From positions 124,001 through 188,000 of the forward strand of contig LBYD01000002.1 in NCBI GenBank assembly GCA_000995965.1: a DNA stretch of 64,000 nt, read 5' to 3'. Made by a program: the position numbers and the translations under genes. Source of the DNA: Candidatus Moranbacteria bacterium GW2011_GWC2_40_12. GTDB lineage: Bacteria; Patescibacteria; Paceibacteria; Moranbacterales; UBA11712. The notes under the pieces were generated by a model that did not search any database, had not been told where the DNA came from, and saw only the letters and a program-made list of their open reading frames with translations. Of the stretch, positions 1 through 8,049 are shown in pieces. The stretch's first letter is position 1; the number at the start of each line of letters is the position of its first letter.

Positions 1-1
1 C

Positions 2-1597
2 GGCTGGAAAATAATGGATGAATCCGGTCATAAAAAGGAATTTCCGGAAAATTCAACAATAGGACCAGGAGAGTATTTTTTTCTTAAGGGAAATTTTTAT
101 CTCAACAATGATTCTGATACGGTATATCTTCTGAATCGAGAAGCAGATACAAAAAATGACGCACTGGATAGTATCCGATATGAAAAGACCCGGAAGAACT
201 ATTCTTTCAGCTTGGGCGGAGAAAATTGGCGCTGGACATCCGAATTTACTCCTGGAGATGAGAATACTTTTGATTCTTCCGAGAGCGCTGGAAACAAAGA
301 TGAAAGTATTGCCGACTCGGGAAAAGCAAGCTTAACGGACTCTGAAAATGTATATATCAATGAAATCCTTGCCAATCCCAAGGACGGGTCGGCCGATGAG
401 TATATAGAAATAGTCAATGGCGAAAGCGGCCCAGTTGATTTGCACGGTTGGATGATTCGCGACGACTCGAAATCAGGGAAATACGTTTTCAAAGAGCATG
501 TGGAGATCGGACCCGGAGGATATCTTGCGCTATATAAATCCGAATCAAAAATCTCGCTAAACAATTCCAAGGAGTCTGTTTATTTATATAACCCCGCAGG
601 AAAAATCGTTTCCAGCGCTTCCTATGAAAAATCCCAAAAAAATGCCTCTTACAATTTCGACGGAAAAAACTGGAAATGGAGCAAATATCTCACTCCCGGC
701 GAGACAAACAAGTTTGATTCCCAGCCGTCGGTGAAAATCAAAAAACCAAAAAAAGCATTCAAAGATCTTTTTACTGAATTTTCCGCCAAGGCCAAAGACA
801 AAGAAACAAAGAAGCTCAAATACATCTGGGATTTCGGTGACGGGAAGAAAAGCTATCTCGCGAAGACTTCCCACAAATATCAGGGCACCGGAAAATACAC
901 TGTGACACTGACCGTCAGCGATGATTCCCAAACAATTGAGAAAAGCTTCACAATCTCGGTGAAAAATTATCCCCTGCCCGATCTCGAGATCGTGAAAATT
1001 GTGCCTAATCCCACCGGAGCGGATTCGAACAATGAAACAATTGATCTCAAAAACAGTTCTGGAAAGAAAGTTGACCTTCAGGGCTGGAAAATTGCGACGG
1101 GAGCGGAAGAAAAAGTGTATAACCATCCGCTAAGCGACGGAATAGCTCTAGGCCCGGGTGAAATAAAAACTATTACCCGCGAAGTGTCCAGATTTTCTCT
1201 CAACAACAAAGCCGGGAAAGTGCGCCTTATCTCCCCCGACGACAAAATCGCGGATGAAGTTGAATATTCAAAAGACAAAATCGCCGAAGGCGAGGCTTAT
1301 GTGAAAACCAACGAGGAATGGCGATGGATCTCTCCGCCGGATAATTCTTCAAAAAAAGAGGACCCTTCCAAAGAAGATTCTAGTGATGTTGAAAATGATG
1401 AGAATAACTCGAATGACAATGGAGATATCCTTGGCGCAATAGATGAAAATCAAACGGATTTCGCTCCAAAATTAACCCTGTATACTCCCGAAGATAAATT
1501 TATATTTCTCAAATTTTTCGGCCTATTGGGCTACAAACCGCAAGAAGAAAACTTCTGCCCCGTGAATCAATCGCCCATTAACCTTGCTTATTTCTGA
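2..1597 (+). CDS. Lamin-tail-domain / PKD-domain surface protein, 5' truncated by window edge
   Basis: The reading frame is open to the left edge: the codons before the first ATG (base 14) read GWKI, the usual lamin-tail core motif, so the true start is upstream. Counting from that ATG, residues 1-85 are the rest of one lamin-tail domain. A second complete one lies at about 112-230 (INEILANP, then LHGWMIRD, then SLNN). A PKD beta-sandwich lies at about 240-318 with the signature WDFGDG at 272-277. A third lamin-tail domain lies at about 322-442 (LQGWKI, SLNN). An acidic Ser/Asp/Asn linker and a short hydrophobic tail follow. Such proteins are usually exported and sit on or outside the envelope. 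The function is unknown; adhesion or scaffolding is the common inference. It converges on the minus-strand array, with a single family-A repeat arm between them. Confidence 0.85.
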   Translation, partial: GWKIMDESGHKKEFPENSTIGPGEYFFLKGNFYLNNDSDTVYLLNREADTKNDALDSIRYEKTRKNYSFSLGGENWRWTSEFTPGDENTFDSSESAGNKDESIADSGKASLTDSENVYINEILANPKDGSADEYIEIVNGESGPVDLHGWMIRDDSKSGKYVFKEHVEIGPGGYLALYKSESKISLNNSKESVYLYNPAGKIVSSASYEKSQKNASYNFDGKNWKWSKYLTPGETNKFDSQPSVKIKKPKKAFKDLFTEFSAKAKDKETKKLKYIWDFGDGKKSYLAKTSHKYQGTGKYTVTLTVSDDSQTIEKSFTISVKNYPLPDLEIVKIVPNPTGADSNNETIDLKNSSGKKVDLQGWKIATGAEEKVYNHPLSDGIALGPGEIKTITREVSRFSLNNKAGKVRLISPDDKIADEVEYSKDKIAEGEAYVKTNEEWRWISPPDNSSKKEDPSKEDSSDVENDENNSNDNGDILGAIDENQTDFAPKLTLYTPEDKFIFLKFFGLLGYKPQEENFCPVNQSPINLAYF

Positions 1598-1617
1598 AAA
1601 TAACCTTCAACAAATAA

Positions 1618-1656
1618 TTCGCTCCTATTCGCTTTTAATTCGCTCTTTATTTGCGA
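1618..1656 (-). repeat. Family A repeat arm A1 (GCGAAT units), single
   Basis: Read on the minus strand this is ACTCGCAAAT followed by three further GCGAAT units at 11-, 11- and 10-base steps, the family skeleton also seen at 15.6, 16.0, 16.2, 24.8, 25.3 and 62.6 kb. It lies between two convergent genes. The first part supplies the last codons and stop of the ATP-binding-domain gene (peptide NTRK). No inverted partner is present here. Confidence 0.7.
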
Positions 1657-2648
1657 GTGTTTAACGTCGTTATCGGCCGCGATTGCGTAATGTAGAAATT
1701 CCCCTTTTCGAGCGCCCATTCGATGTCTTGAGGTTTTTTATAATGTTTTTCAACTCTATCGCAAAGTTTGGCTAATTCGACAATTTGCTTACTGGTCAGT
1801 TTCTGCTGATTTTGTTTTTTTCTTGAAACCGGCTTCCATTCTACACCTTCGCCTTTCTTTTTTATAATCATCCTTGATTGTTCGGAAAAATTTATATCAA
1901 TGTTGCTAAATTCTCTTTTGTTCACCACATATGTGTCCGGCGTGATTTGGCCCGACACAATCGCTTCTCCCAGCCCATATCCAGCTTCAATCACCATTTG
2001 GTTTTTGTCTTCCGTCACCGGATGCACCGTAAAACAAACTCCGGAAATTTCCGACTGGACCATTTTTTGAACGACTACCGCGACGCTCACCGGATAGGAA
2101 TCTTTGATTTTTGATGTCCCAGCCCGAATTTTTTGCTGGTGCTTTTTTGAAAATACCCCTTTTTCAAAGGCGTAGAACAAGGCCCTTTGCGTAAAAAGCG
2201 ACGACCAGCATTTTTTGATGTTTTCAAAAATATTTTTTTCGGTAGTGTTGAGATAGGTTTCGAGCTCGCCCGCCCAGGAAGCAACCGCCGAATCTTCGGC
2301 CGTTGCGCTGCTGCGTACCGCAACGTGCGGAGCTTTTAGTTTTTTGAATTCGGCTAAAAATAATTTGGCGAGATCTTTCGGCATGGGAACGTCATGAATC
2401 ATATCTCGGATTTCATGCGATGCTCTGTCCACCGAACTCATATCCTTATAATTTATTTTTTTTAGTATTGAAACAATATCAACTCCAAGATCCGTTTCTT
2501 CCAAAAAACGGTCGAAGGCGTCAATGATAATCACAAATCCCGGCGGGACCGAAATCCCCGCCTGTGTCATTTCTCCCAACGATGCACCTTTCCCGCCGGC
2601 AATTCCGACATCTTTTTTTGAGATTTCTTTGAATGTTTTTGTGAACAT
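1647..2648 (-). CDS. Standalone PEP synthase/PPDK-type ATP-binding domain (histidine-swivel kinase)
   Basis: At 333 aa this covers only the N-terminal nucleotide-binding region of a PEP synthase, PPDK or rifampin phosphotransferase. Visible motifs are GGKGASLGEM (18-27), VPPGF (34-38), VRSSATAEDS (111-120), the GVCFTVHP strand (203-210), GLGEAIVSG (225-233) and, at the end, DIEWAL and QSRPIT. The protein stops almost exactly where the linker to the swivel domain begins in full-length relatives, so this is a clean domain boundary and not a random truncation. In the family this domain uses ATP to phosphorylate a histidine on the swivel domain, releasing AMP and Pi. Here it has no swivel domain of its own, but nine swivel proteins lie upstream on the same strand. 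It is the last gene of the minus-strand run, 12 bases after a methyltransferase. I infer that it charges those proteins in trans. ATP-domain assignment is firm; the partner assignment is inference. Confidence 0.9.
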   Translation of the reverse strand: MFTKTFKEISKKDVGIAGGKGASLGEMTQAGISVPPGFVIIIDAFDRFLEETDLGVDIVSILKKINYKDMSSVDRASHEIRDMIHDVPMPKDLAKLFLAEFKKLKAPHVAVRSSATAEDSAVASWAGELETYLNTTEKNIFENIKKCWSSLFTQRALFYAFEKGVFSKKHQQKIRAGTSKIKDSYPVSVAVVVQKMVQSEISGVCFTVHPVTEDKNQMVIEAGYGLGEAIVSGQITPDTYVVNKREFSNIDINFSEQSRMIIKKKGEGVEWKPVSRKKQNQQKLTSKQIVELAKLCDRVEKHYKKPQDIEWALEKGNFYITQSRPITTLNTRK

Positions 2649-2660
2649 AATATTGGATTT

Positions 2661-3416
2661 TTATTTTTTAACTGTCAAAAGCGCTTCGAGATGCTGCCGC
2701 TGCGAAACTTCAACATCCCGGAATCCAATTTCTTGGAGCATTTTTACGAGTTCCCCCTCTCGCATGATAACACCAGGCTGCATATCCCCTTCGTAATGCC
2801 TAATCCATTCTTTTCTTTTTTCTTCATCCGGAATATTTTGAAACTGTTCGTTCGCGTATTTGATCTCTTTTTGAAATATATCCTCGTCATCCGGCATAAT
2901 CTTGTCCGCGGTGATGAATTCACCTCCAGGTTTCAAAACCCGATAAATTTCTTTTAGGACCGCTCTTCTATAATCATTTCTGAAATTATGAATCGTGAAT
3001 CCAGACGCGACTATCGAAACGGAATTATCCGGAATTTTTTTCAAAAATTTCAGCGCGTCATCTTGGCGAAGCTCGATCCTACCTTCCTTAATATATTGTC
3101 CCAAATTTTCCTGCGCTTGGCGAATCATCCCCGCGTCGTTGTCAGCACCGATAATTTTGACATTTGCATTGGCTTTGAGAATTTCTTCCGCCGTGAAGCC
3201 CTTTCCAGTCCCAATTTCCACGATTTCTGAAAAACCATCCGCATCAAGCTCTGGACTTTCAATATTTTTGACTGCCTTTGCCACTTCGCCTCCAACTAAA
3301 CTCTGCATCTCGTCATGATGCGGCATGGCATAGCGGATTGTTTCCAGCTCCTGAAGCCTCGCAAACCGCTGATTAGGAATGATATTTTCATTTTCGTCTT
3401 TTTCCTCAAGAGTCAT
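2661..3416 (-). CDS. Class I SAM-dependent methyltransferase
   Basis: This 251-aa protein has a Rossmann-type methyltransferase core. Motif I is VEIGTGKGFT (about 66-75), the acidic residue after strand 2 is in IIGADND, motif IV-like is SIVASGFTIHNF, and the UbiE/Methyltransf_11-like segment VLKEIYRVLKPGG leads into the terminal strands. The N-terminal 50 residues are charged and probably form a helical lid. The substrate cannot be told. It lies 2 bases after a swivel-domain phosphotransferase-like gene and 12 bases before the standalone ATP-binding domain, which suggests co-transcription and a role in modifying the same small molecule. No SD is visible; the ATG follows the upstream stop directly. 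Confidence 0.85.
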   Translation of the reverse strand: MTLEEKDENENIIPNQRFARLQELETIRYAMPHHDEMQSLVGGEVAKAVKNIESPELDADGFSEIVEIGTGKGFTAEEILKANANVKIIGADNDAGMIRQAQENLGQYIKEGRIELRQDDALKFLKKIPDNSVSIVASGFTIHNFRNDYRRAVLKEIYRVLKPGGEFITADKIMPDDEDIFQKEIKYANEQFQNIPDEEKRKEWIRHYEGDMQPGVIMREGELVKMLQEIGFRDVEVSQRQHLEALLTVKK

Positions 3417-3418
3417 AA

Positions 3419-4834
3419 TTATTTTCTTTTCAAAATTTTCACAACCCCCTTATCCGCATCCACCTCCACCAGATCGCCATCTTTGATAACGTCCGTCGCG
3501 ACGTGAGTTCCAACTAAGCAGGGTATTTTTAGCTCCCGAGAAATAATCGCCGCGTGTGACAGCAGGCCTCCTTCGTTCGTTACCAGAGCACTTGCCTTGC
3601 CGGCTATATCCATAACATTCGGCTGGGTCATTTGGGTCACAAGGATCTGCCCTTTTCGGAATTCTTTTCTTAAGCGTCTTGCATTTTCAATATCACCGGA
3701 TAGTAAAATTTTTGCAACACCTCTAGCAATTCCAGAATTCGCCGAAATGCCTTTTATTTCATTGGTTTTAGCTATTTCATACAGCTCTTTTAGCTCTCTC
3801 TTCGCTAGTTTTTCAGCTTGAATGCCTGATTTGTATATGGCCCTGTTGTTTTTCCACAACACAGCGAAGCTTTTTTTTCTGTCCTTCCTTTCCTTTTCGG
3901 ACAATTTTTTTCCTCTTATTAAAACTGCCTGAATATCTTTGAGAAGATATATTTTCTCTAAATTCACGATGGACTCGCCCGTTCTTTTCCCGATTTCTTC
4001 GAACAGGGGGATACAATTATAGTCGCTTCCCGCCCAAAGAGATTTTATTCTCATTCTTGCTAGCGCGAATTTTTGCAATACATCAACTAATTGCTTAATA
4101 TTATTATACTTTTTTATAATTTTAGCCTGCTCCTGCCTCAACTTTTTCTTCTCTGCAATTATATTTTTTAACTTTTTATTTTTTTTGTCTTGCCTAAACC
4201 TTTCATTTATCGTATCTTGCGCTTCTTGTCTTGTTGAGTGAAAAAAAACAAGCCAGGGGTATTTTTCCAGATGACTGTTTATCATTTTCCTTGAAAAAGG
4301 TTTTATTAGAATTTTCTGCCAATCAATGAGCTCCTTATTGACTTCGTCTAATTCGACTGGCGTCATGAGCGCCAAAGCGTCTTTTTTTGAAACAGATTTT
4401 TCTAATTCCTTAACCAAATAATGCATCCCTTCTGCTTGCGTAACCTTGAATATCCCTATCGCGTATGACCATAATTTCACTGATTTTTCAACATATTTCA
4501 GCAAGGCTAGGTTTGACAGCTTTCTAAAATTTGCTTTTCTCAATTCTTTGTAAAAAGAATCGTATTCCCGACAAAATTTCTCTACTATACGAAAATAATT
4601 ATCAATAGATTTTTTCTTGAGAAATATTTTCCCTTTCTCTGTGTTTGCTTTGAAATCTTTTTTGGAATAATAGTATGAAATATTATTATTCCGGGAAATA
4701 GCAAAAGCTCGTTCAATTTTATTCCATGGGACAACCGCCTTGTATTTCGAATAAGAAATAATCTGATTCTGAAGCGTCTGGTGAAACTGAAAAGCGCTCC
4801 AAAAATATTTGTATGGAGATTTGCTCTTTTTCAT
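3419..4834 (-). CDS. Phosphohistidine swivel-domain protein (PEP-utilising enzyme mobile domain), paralog at 3.4 kb
   Basis: The protein is 471 aa. The C-terminal 90 residues are a PEP-synthase-type swivel domain with catalytic-type His427 in the context GGLLSHAAII, followed by RELKIPCLVGT and the closing DGDLVEVDADKG. The N-terminal 370 residues match no ATP-grasp or PEP/pyruvate barrel. They are mostly helical, with an aromatic motif YPWLVFF at about 192 and a Lys/Glu-rich coiled segment at about 208-250. The layout resembles the middle substrate-binding and His domains of rifampin phosphotransferase without its ATP domain. It heads a tight group of swivel protein, methyltransferase and ATP domain (gaps of 2 and 12 bases). 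The 3' end shares an exact 22-base stretch with the paralogs at 12.0 and 13.5 kb. The acceptor is unknown. Confidence 0.85.
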   Translation of the reverse strand: MKKSKSPYKYFWSAFQFHQTLQNQIISYSKYKAVVPWNKIERAFAISRNNNISYYYSKKDFKANTEKGKIFLKKKSIDNYFRIVEKFCREYDSFYKELRKANFRKLSNLALLKYVEKSVKLWSYAIGIFKVTQAEGMHYLVKELEKSVSKKDALALMTPVELDEVNKELIDWQKILIKPFSRKMINSHLEKYPWLVFFHSTRQEAQDTINERFRQDKKNKKLKNIIAEKKKLRQEQAKIIKKYNNIKQLVDVLQKFALARMRIKSLWAGSDYNCIPLFEEIGKRTGESIVNLEKIYLLKDIQAVLIRGKKLSEKERKDRKKSFAVLWKNNRAIYKSGIQAEKLAKRELKELYEIAKTNEIKGISANSGIARGVAKILLSGDIENARRLRKEFRKGQILVTQMTQPNVMDIAGKASALVTNEGGLLSHAAIISRELKIPCLVGTHVATDVIKDGDLVEVDADKGVVKILKRK

Positions 4835-4854
4835 GAGAAAAAATTTAATCAGAA

Positions 4855-5787
4855 TTATTTAATCTCCTTCTCTTCAAAATCTCGGAATTGCGCAATCACT
4901 TTTCCATCGTCATCTACTCGGAATCTTATTTCTTCGCAGTTTTTCATCTCAATTTCCTGGTTTCCGTTTTCTTTTTGGAAATATTCGTTCAGGAAGTAGC
5001 CAAAAACGTCCACATGGCTATTGCCGACAACCCTAATATTTTTGGAATGATTCAAGTGATTCTGCTGATGGACTTTTGCTCCATGTTCGATCAACTTGAT
5101 AATTTGCGAAAACTGTTTTTCGAATTTGTCTTTTGCCGTGATTGCGTGAGGAAATAATTGCTGGATCGCTTCCGAATGGCGGTAATAATTTCCCCACCAG
5201 GAACCCTGATCGTCCGCATTTATAATTTCCCGGGATTTCATCCATTTTTCTTTGACGTCTATTTCTTCAAGAGCTTCCCAATTGATGTCTGTCCGCAAAT
5301 ACTTGTCGGGATTATAAATCCCGATCAGGAGGGCATCCTTGACACTGAGTCCTAGCGCCCTGATAACTCTGATTTTTTCAAACGGAATATCCTGGACATG
5401 CTTTCCCGATCTTTTTTCTTCATCATGCCTTATTATTTCAAACCCTCTCCTTTCCGCTTCCTCAAGATATATTTTTGTCGTGCTCAAAGACCTGTCCTCC
5501 TCGCTCGAAAAAAACAAAAAAGCGTCCTTTTGCGGATCGAATTGGTCAAAAAATTTGACCGCCGCCTGCAGGGCAATTTCAATTCCTTGTTCCGTGAGAT
5601 CAAAGACTTGATCCTTATAGTCAACCGGGCCGGTAGGTGTTTCTGATTTTTCAACGCGAGCATAGTTTTTATATTGGCTCGCCGAATGCCTGATTATATG
5701 GGCAGTAAACAAAGACTGTTTCTCGTCTTCCTTTTTTTCCGTTGCCGCATCAGCGATCACAGTTTCCCCTTCAATTTTTTTTAACAT
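4855..5787 (-). CDS. Histidine-phosphatase-fold protein, divergent (RHS motif)
   Basis: This 310-aa protein has the first histidine-phosphatase signature as AHIIRHSASQYK (about 29-40), with RHS replacing the usual RHG. Next come LTEQGIEIALQAA, the FFSSEEDRSLSTTKI segment that corresponds to the SPLxRxxxTA region, and a late second histidine in VVGNSHVDVFGYF. Both catalytic-type histidines are therefore present. Family members remove phosphate through a phosphohistidine intermediate. It is one of three such proteins within the phosphohistidine-swivel array, so a role in reversing or editing the phosphorylation made there is plausible. It lies between a hypothetical gene and the 3.4-kb swivel gene, 20 bases from the latter. 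The substrate is unknown. Confidence 0.65.
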   Translation of the reverse strand: MLKKIEGETVIADAATEKKEDEKQSLFTAHIIRHSASQYKNYARVEKSETPTGPVDYKDQVFDLTEQGIEIALQAAVKFFDQFDPQKDAFLFFSSEEDRSLSTTKIYLEEAERRGFEIIRHDEEKRSGKHVQDIPFEKIRVIRALGLSVKDALLIGIYNPDKYLRTDINWEALEEIDVKEKWMKSREIINADDQGSWWGNYYRHSEAIQQLFPHAITAKDKFEKQFSQIIKLIEHGAKVHQQNHLNHSKNIRVVGNSHVDVFGYFLNEYFQKENGNQEIEMKNCEEIRFRVDDDGKVIAQFRDFEEKEIK

Positions 5788-5852
5788 AAATTTAAACCTA
5801 AAAATTACCTGAAATATTTCAGCTTACAAATTCCGCTCTGCTTTCAAAAACA

Positions 5853-6422
5853 CTAAAAATCAAACTTCTTTTTTTCTTCCTGGCGTAAACGATCGCTTAA
5901 TCTTGCTCGATAATTTTGCACCAGATTTTTTATTAATTCTGGTCGCGACTCAATGTTGAAACCCAAATTTCTTAGATCATAACCTATGCTGTGTATTGCC
6001 CTTTGAATCATTTCTTCGTTGTAGATTATTTTTTCTCCGTCAGATTTCCTTGTTCTATCCTCGATTAATTCTGGTTTTATTTCCACTTCTGCAATATTTC
6101 CTTCTTTATCCACATATAATAGTTCGATGTAAGGATGCTTTATAAGCATAGCGGTTAGGCTGCCGAATCCCGGCACAATTCTTGATGTTGCTTCGGGTGG
6201 TAATTGCGGTATTTCATTTGCCAACATAACAATCTTTTTATGAAGTCGAATATAGCTCGCCAAATCCTTTGCTCTTCCTTCTTTTTCAAGCTTTTCCTGC
6301 ATTTGCGGCATTTCCTCTTTTTTTCCGACAAGAATTGCCGCACCGCTGTCGGGGGTTTCGGATTCAAAACCCTCCTCATTGAGACCCTTTTTTACCTCCG
6401 GGTCGATTTCCATGTTTGGCAT
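5853..6422 (-). CDS. Hypothetical protein, charged, 189 aa
   Basis: I choose the ATG at 6422 over an upstream in-frame ATG at 6449 because an AGAGGAG Shine-Dalgarno sits 5 bases before it. The protein is soluble and strongly charged. An acidic N-terminus is followed by LVGKKEEMPQMQEKLEKE, a helical middle, a beta-rich patch (IELLYVDKEGNIAEVEIKP, about 103-121) and an Arg/Lys/Glu helical C-terminus. There is no membrane segment or signal peptide. I recognise no family. It lies between the asparagine synthase remnant and a histidine-phosphatase-like gene in the minus-strand run, so it may be an accessory protein of that system. Confidence 0.65.
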   Translation of the reverse strand: MPNMEIDPEVKKGLNEEGFESETPDSGAAILVGKKEEMPQMQEKLEKEGRAKDLASYIRLHKKIVMLANEIPQLPPEATSRIVPGFGSLTAMLIKHPYIELLYVDKEGNIAEVEIKPELIEDRTRKSDGEKIIYNEEMIQRAIHSIGYDLRNLGFNIESRPELIKNLVQNYRARLSDRLRQEEKKKFDF

Positions 6423-6483
6423 AGATTCTCCTCTTTCCTTATATGGCATGCTGCCAACTTCGGAAAGAAATAATTATGGTTGC

Positions 6484-7773
6484 TTAAATTGTATACAAAA
6501 CATCTTTCACGACAAGTCTTTCCCGCCCTTCCACGAATTTATCATATCCAAATTCAAGGTATTTTGAAAGAAACAGGGCTTCTTCTTTCGTTTTTATTTT
6601 GTAATCAGGATTATCCTTTTGTATTTTCGAAAATGCCGCGTCGGATACCAGTTTTTCCGCCAGTTCGGACAAAAGGCCGTCCGATTTTGTGTAGTTCATC
6701 CCGATTTTCATTCCGGCGCCGTTGGCAAACGGCACTTTCTCGCGATATGCAATATATTTCGGAAGACATTTTGAAGCTATTCTCCTGAGAATCATCTTTG
6801 TGAAATCTTTCCCCTTATATTTCCCAACTTTAAAAGAGCCAGGAAGCGACATGGCATATTTCACTATTTGCGTATCGAAGAAAGGGCAACGGGTTTCAAC
6901 CGCGTGTCTCATTGCCAATTTGTCAATCCTCATAAGATTCCCTTTTGACATGGAATCGAGAAGCATTTTGCATCCAAGATTGATTTTTGATTTATCAATT
7001 TCCAAAAATTCATTGTATCCGGCAAAAATTTCGTCAGATCCCTCGCCGGTGAGCACAACTTTGTATCCCAAATTATGTGCGAATTTTGATATCACGTTAT
7101 TGGCAAAGGAATGCCGGACTATATTTGGATCATACGTTTCGAGATGATATATGACGCCAGGCAATTCTTTTTCATAATCTATATCCGGATCAACTATTTT
7201 ATATTTCCATTTCTTTTTCCTGCATAAGCCGATAGCCGCCTTATAGTCCGACGAATCTTTGTATCCCAATATCAGAGCTGTCACATCCGGATGGAATCTT
7301 GTCGCAAGTTCCATCACAAGACTGCTGTCAACTCCTCCGCTTAAAAATACAGCTATCGGAAATGTTGTTTGCACTCGTTTTTTCACGGCATCTTCTATTA
7401 GGATAGACAACTCTTTTGAAGCATCTTCTCTGGTGATTTTCTTTTCCGTTACTGGCAAATGAAAATACTTGTGAAATTTTCCTTTGTAGAAATAATTTCC
7501 GGGAGGAAACTCGTGGATCTTTTTTATGCCGGGAAGACTGATTAGCGCTTTTATCTCTGATGCTAGATAAAAATTATTATTGTTGCAAAATGCGTAATAA
7601 AGAGGCTTGACACCCAGAGGATCGCGCGCCGCAAAAACTTTCTCTTTTTTCACGTCATAAACAGCGAAAGCAAACATTTCAGAATCAATCTTAATGTACC
7701 ATTTTCTCTTTGTATTCTTCCCATAAATGAGGCAAAATTTCGGTGTCGTTTTCCGTTTTGATGATATGACCAA
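6484..7773 (-). CDS. asnB: Asparagine synthase, C-terminal part (synthetase domain), split by frameshift
   Basis: Homology in this frame starts at about 7692 with KIDSEMFAFAVYD; the ATG at 7773 lies in sequence read in the other frame by the N-terminal half. It contains the end of the glutaminase domain (ARDPLGVKPLYY, ASEIKAL) and the full ATP-pyrophosphatase domain with the PP-loop SGGVDSS, then LTGEGSDEIFAGY and DKLAMRHAVETRCPFFD. The family uses glutamine and ATP to amidate aspartate or another carboxylate. The upstream half, 7691-8032, ends in a stop at the junction. Removing one T (plus-strand A at 7693) restores one continuous frame of about 515 codons. Either the gene is broken, frame-shifted in translation, or the base is an assembly error. 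Its position in a small-molecule-like cluster makes a non-aspartate substrate possible. Confidence 0.8.
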   Translation of the reverse strand: MVISSKRKTTPKFCLIYGKNTKRKWYIKIDSEMFAFAVYDVKKEKVFAARDPLGVKPLYYAFCNNNNFYLASEIKALISLPGIKKIHEFPPGNYFYKGKFHKYFHLPVTEKKITREDASKELSILIEDAVKKRVQTTFPIAVFLSGGVDSSLVMELATRFHPDVTALILGYKDSSDYKAAIGLCRKKKWKYKIVDPDIDYEKELPGVIYHLETYDPNIVRHSFANNVISKFAHNLGYKVVLTGEGSDEIFAGYNEFLEIDKSKINLGCKMLLDSMSKGNLMRIDKLAMRHAVETRCPFFDTQIVKYAMSLPGSFKVGKYKGKDFTKMILRRIASKCLPKYIAYREKVPFANGAGMKIGMNYTKSDGLLSELAEKLVSDAAFSKIQKDNPDYKIKTKEEALFLSKYLEFGYDKFVEGRERLVVKDVLYTI

Positions 7774-8032
7774 GAGACCGAAGTCTTTTTGCGAGCTTCA
7801 CATGATTGAAAATTTCGCCGTTCTGGGTCGCATAAATTGTTTTTTCTTCGTTTGCTTTCGGCTGTCTCCCGGACTCCTCATCTACGATTGCAAGCCGATT
7901 AGCGCCAAGGGCAGCACCTTTAAAAACTTCGTATTCATAAGGGTGATTTCCCCGATGTTTGATCTCTGAAAGAGCTTTTTTGATCTTTTTTCTGTTATCC
8001 CTATGTGATCCTATTATGGCTATCCCGCACAT
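7691..8032 (-). CDS. asnB: Asparagine synthase, N-terminal glutaminase part, split by frameshift
   Basis: It begins MCGIAIIG, so Cys2, the nucleophile of class II glutamine amidotransferases, becomes the N-terminus after Met removal. It continues with IKHRGNHP, ANRLAIVDEESGRQP, TQNGEIFNH and ENDTEILPHLWEEY, the expected order in AsnB. The stop TAA at 7691-7693 follows directly after EYKEKMVH, where full-length relatives run on into the GMFAFAIWD region. That region is found in the +1 frame of the downstream ORF. The 113 aa alone could not form a full glutaminase domain. It lies 17 bases after the 8.05-kb swivel gene and is transcribed with it. Confidence 0.8.
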   Translation of the reverse strand: MCGIAIIGSHRDNRKKIKKALSEIKHRGNHPYEYEVFKGAALGANRLAIVDEESGRQPKANEEKTIYATQNGEIFNHVKLAKRLRSLGHIIKTENDTEILPHLWEEYKEKMVH

Positions 8033-8049
8033 ATAGCTTTCGAAAATGA

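Noticed and set aside
1618..1656. A CRISPR array, because of the regular GCGAAT spacing
   Set aside because: Units of 10-11 bases are far too short for repeat plus spacer, the number is always about four, and no cas genes are present.
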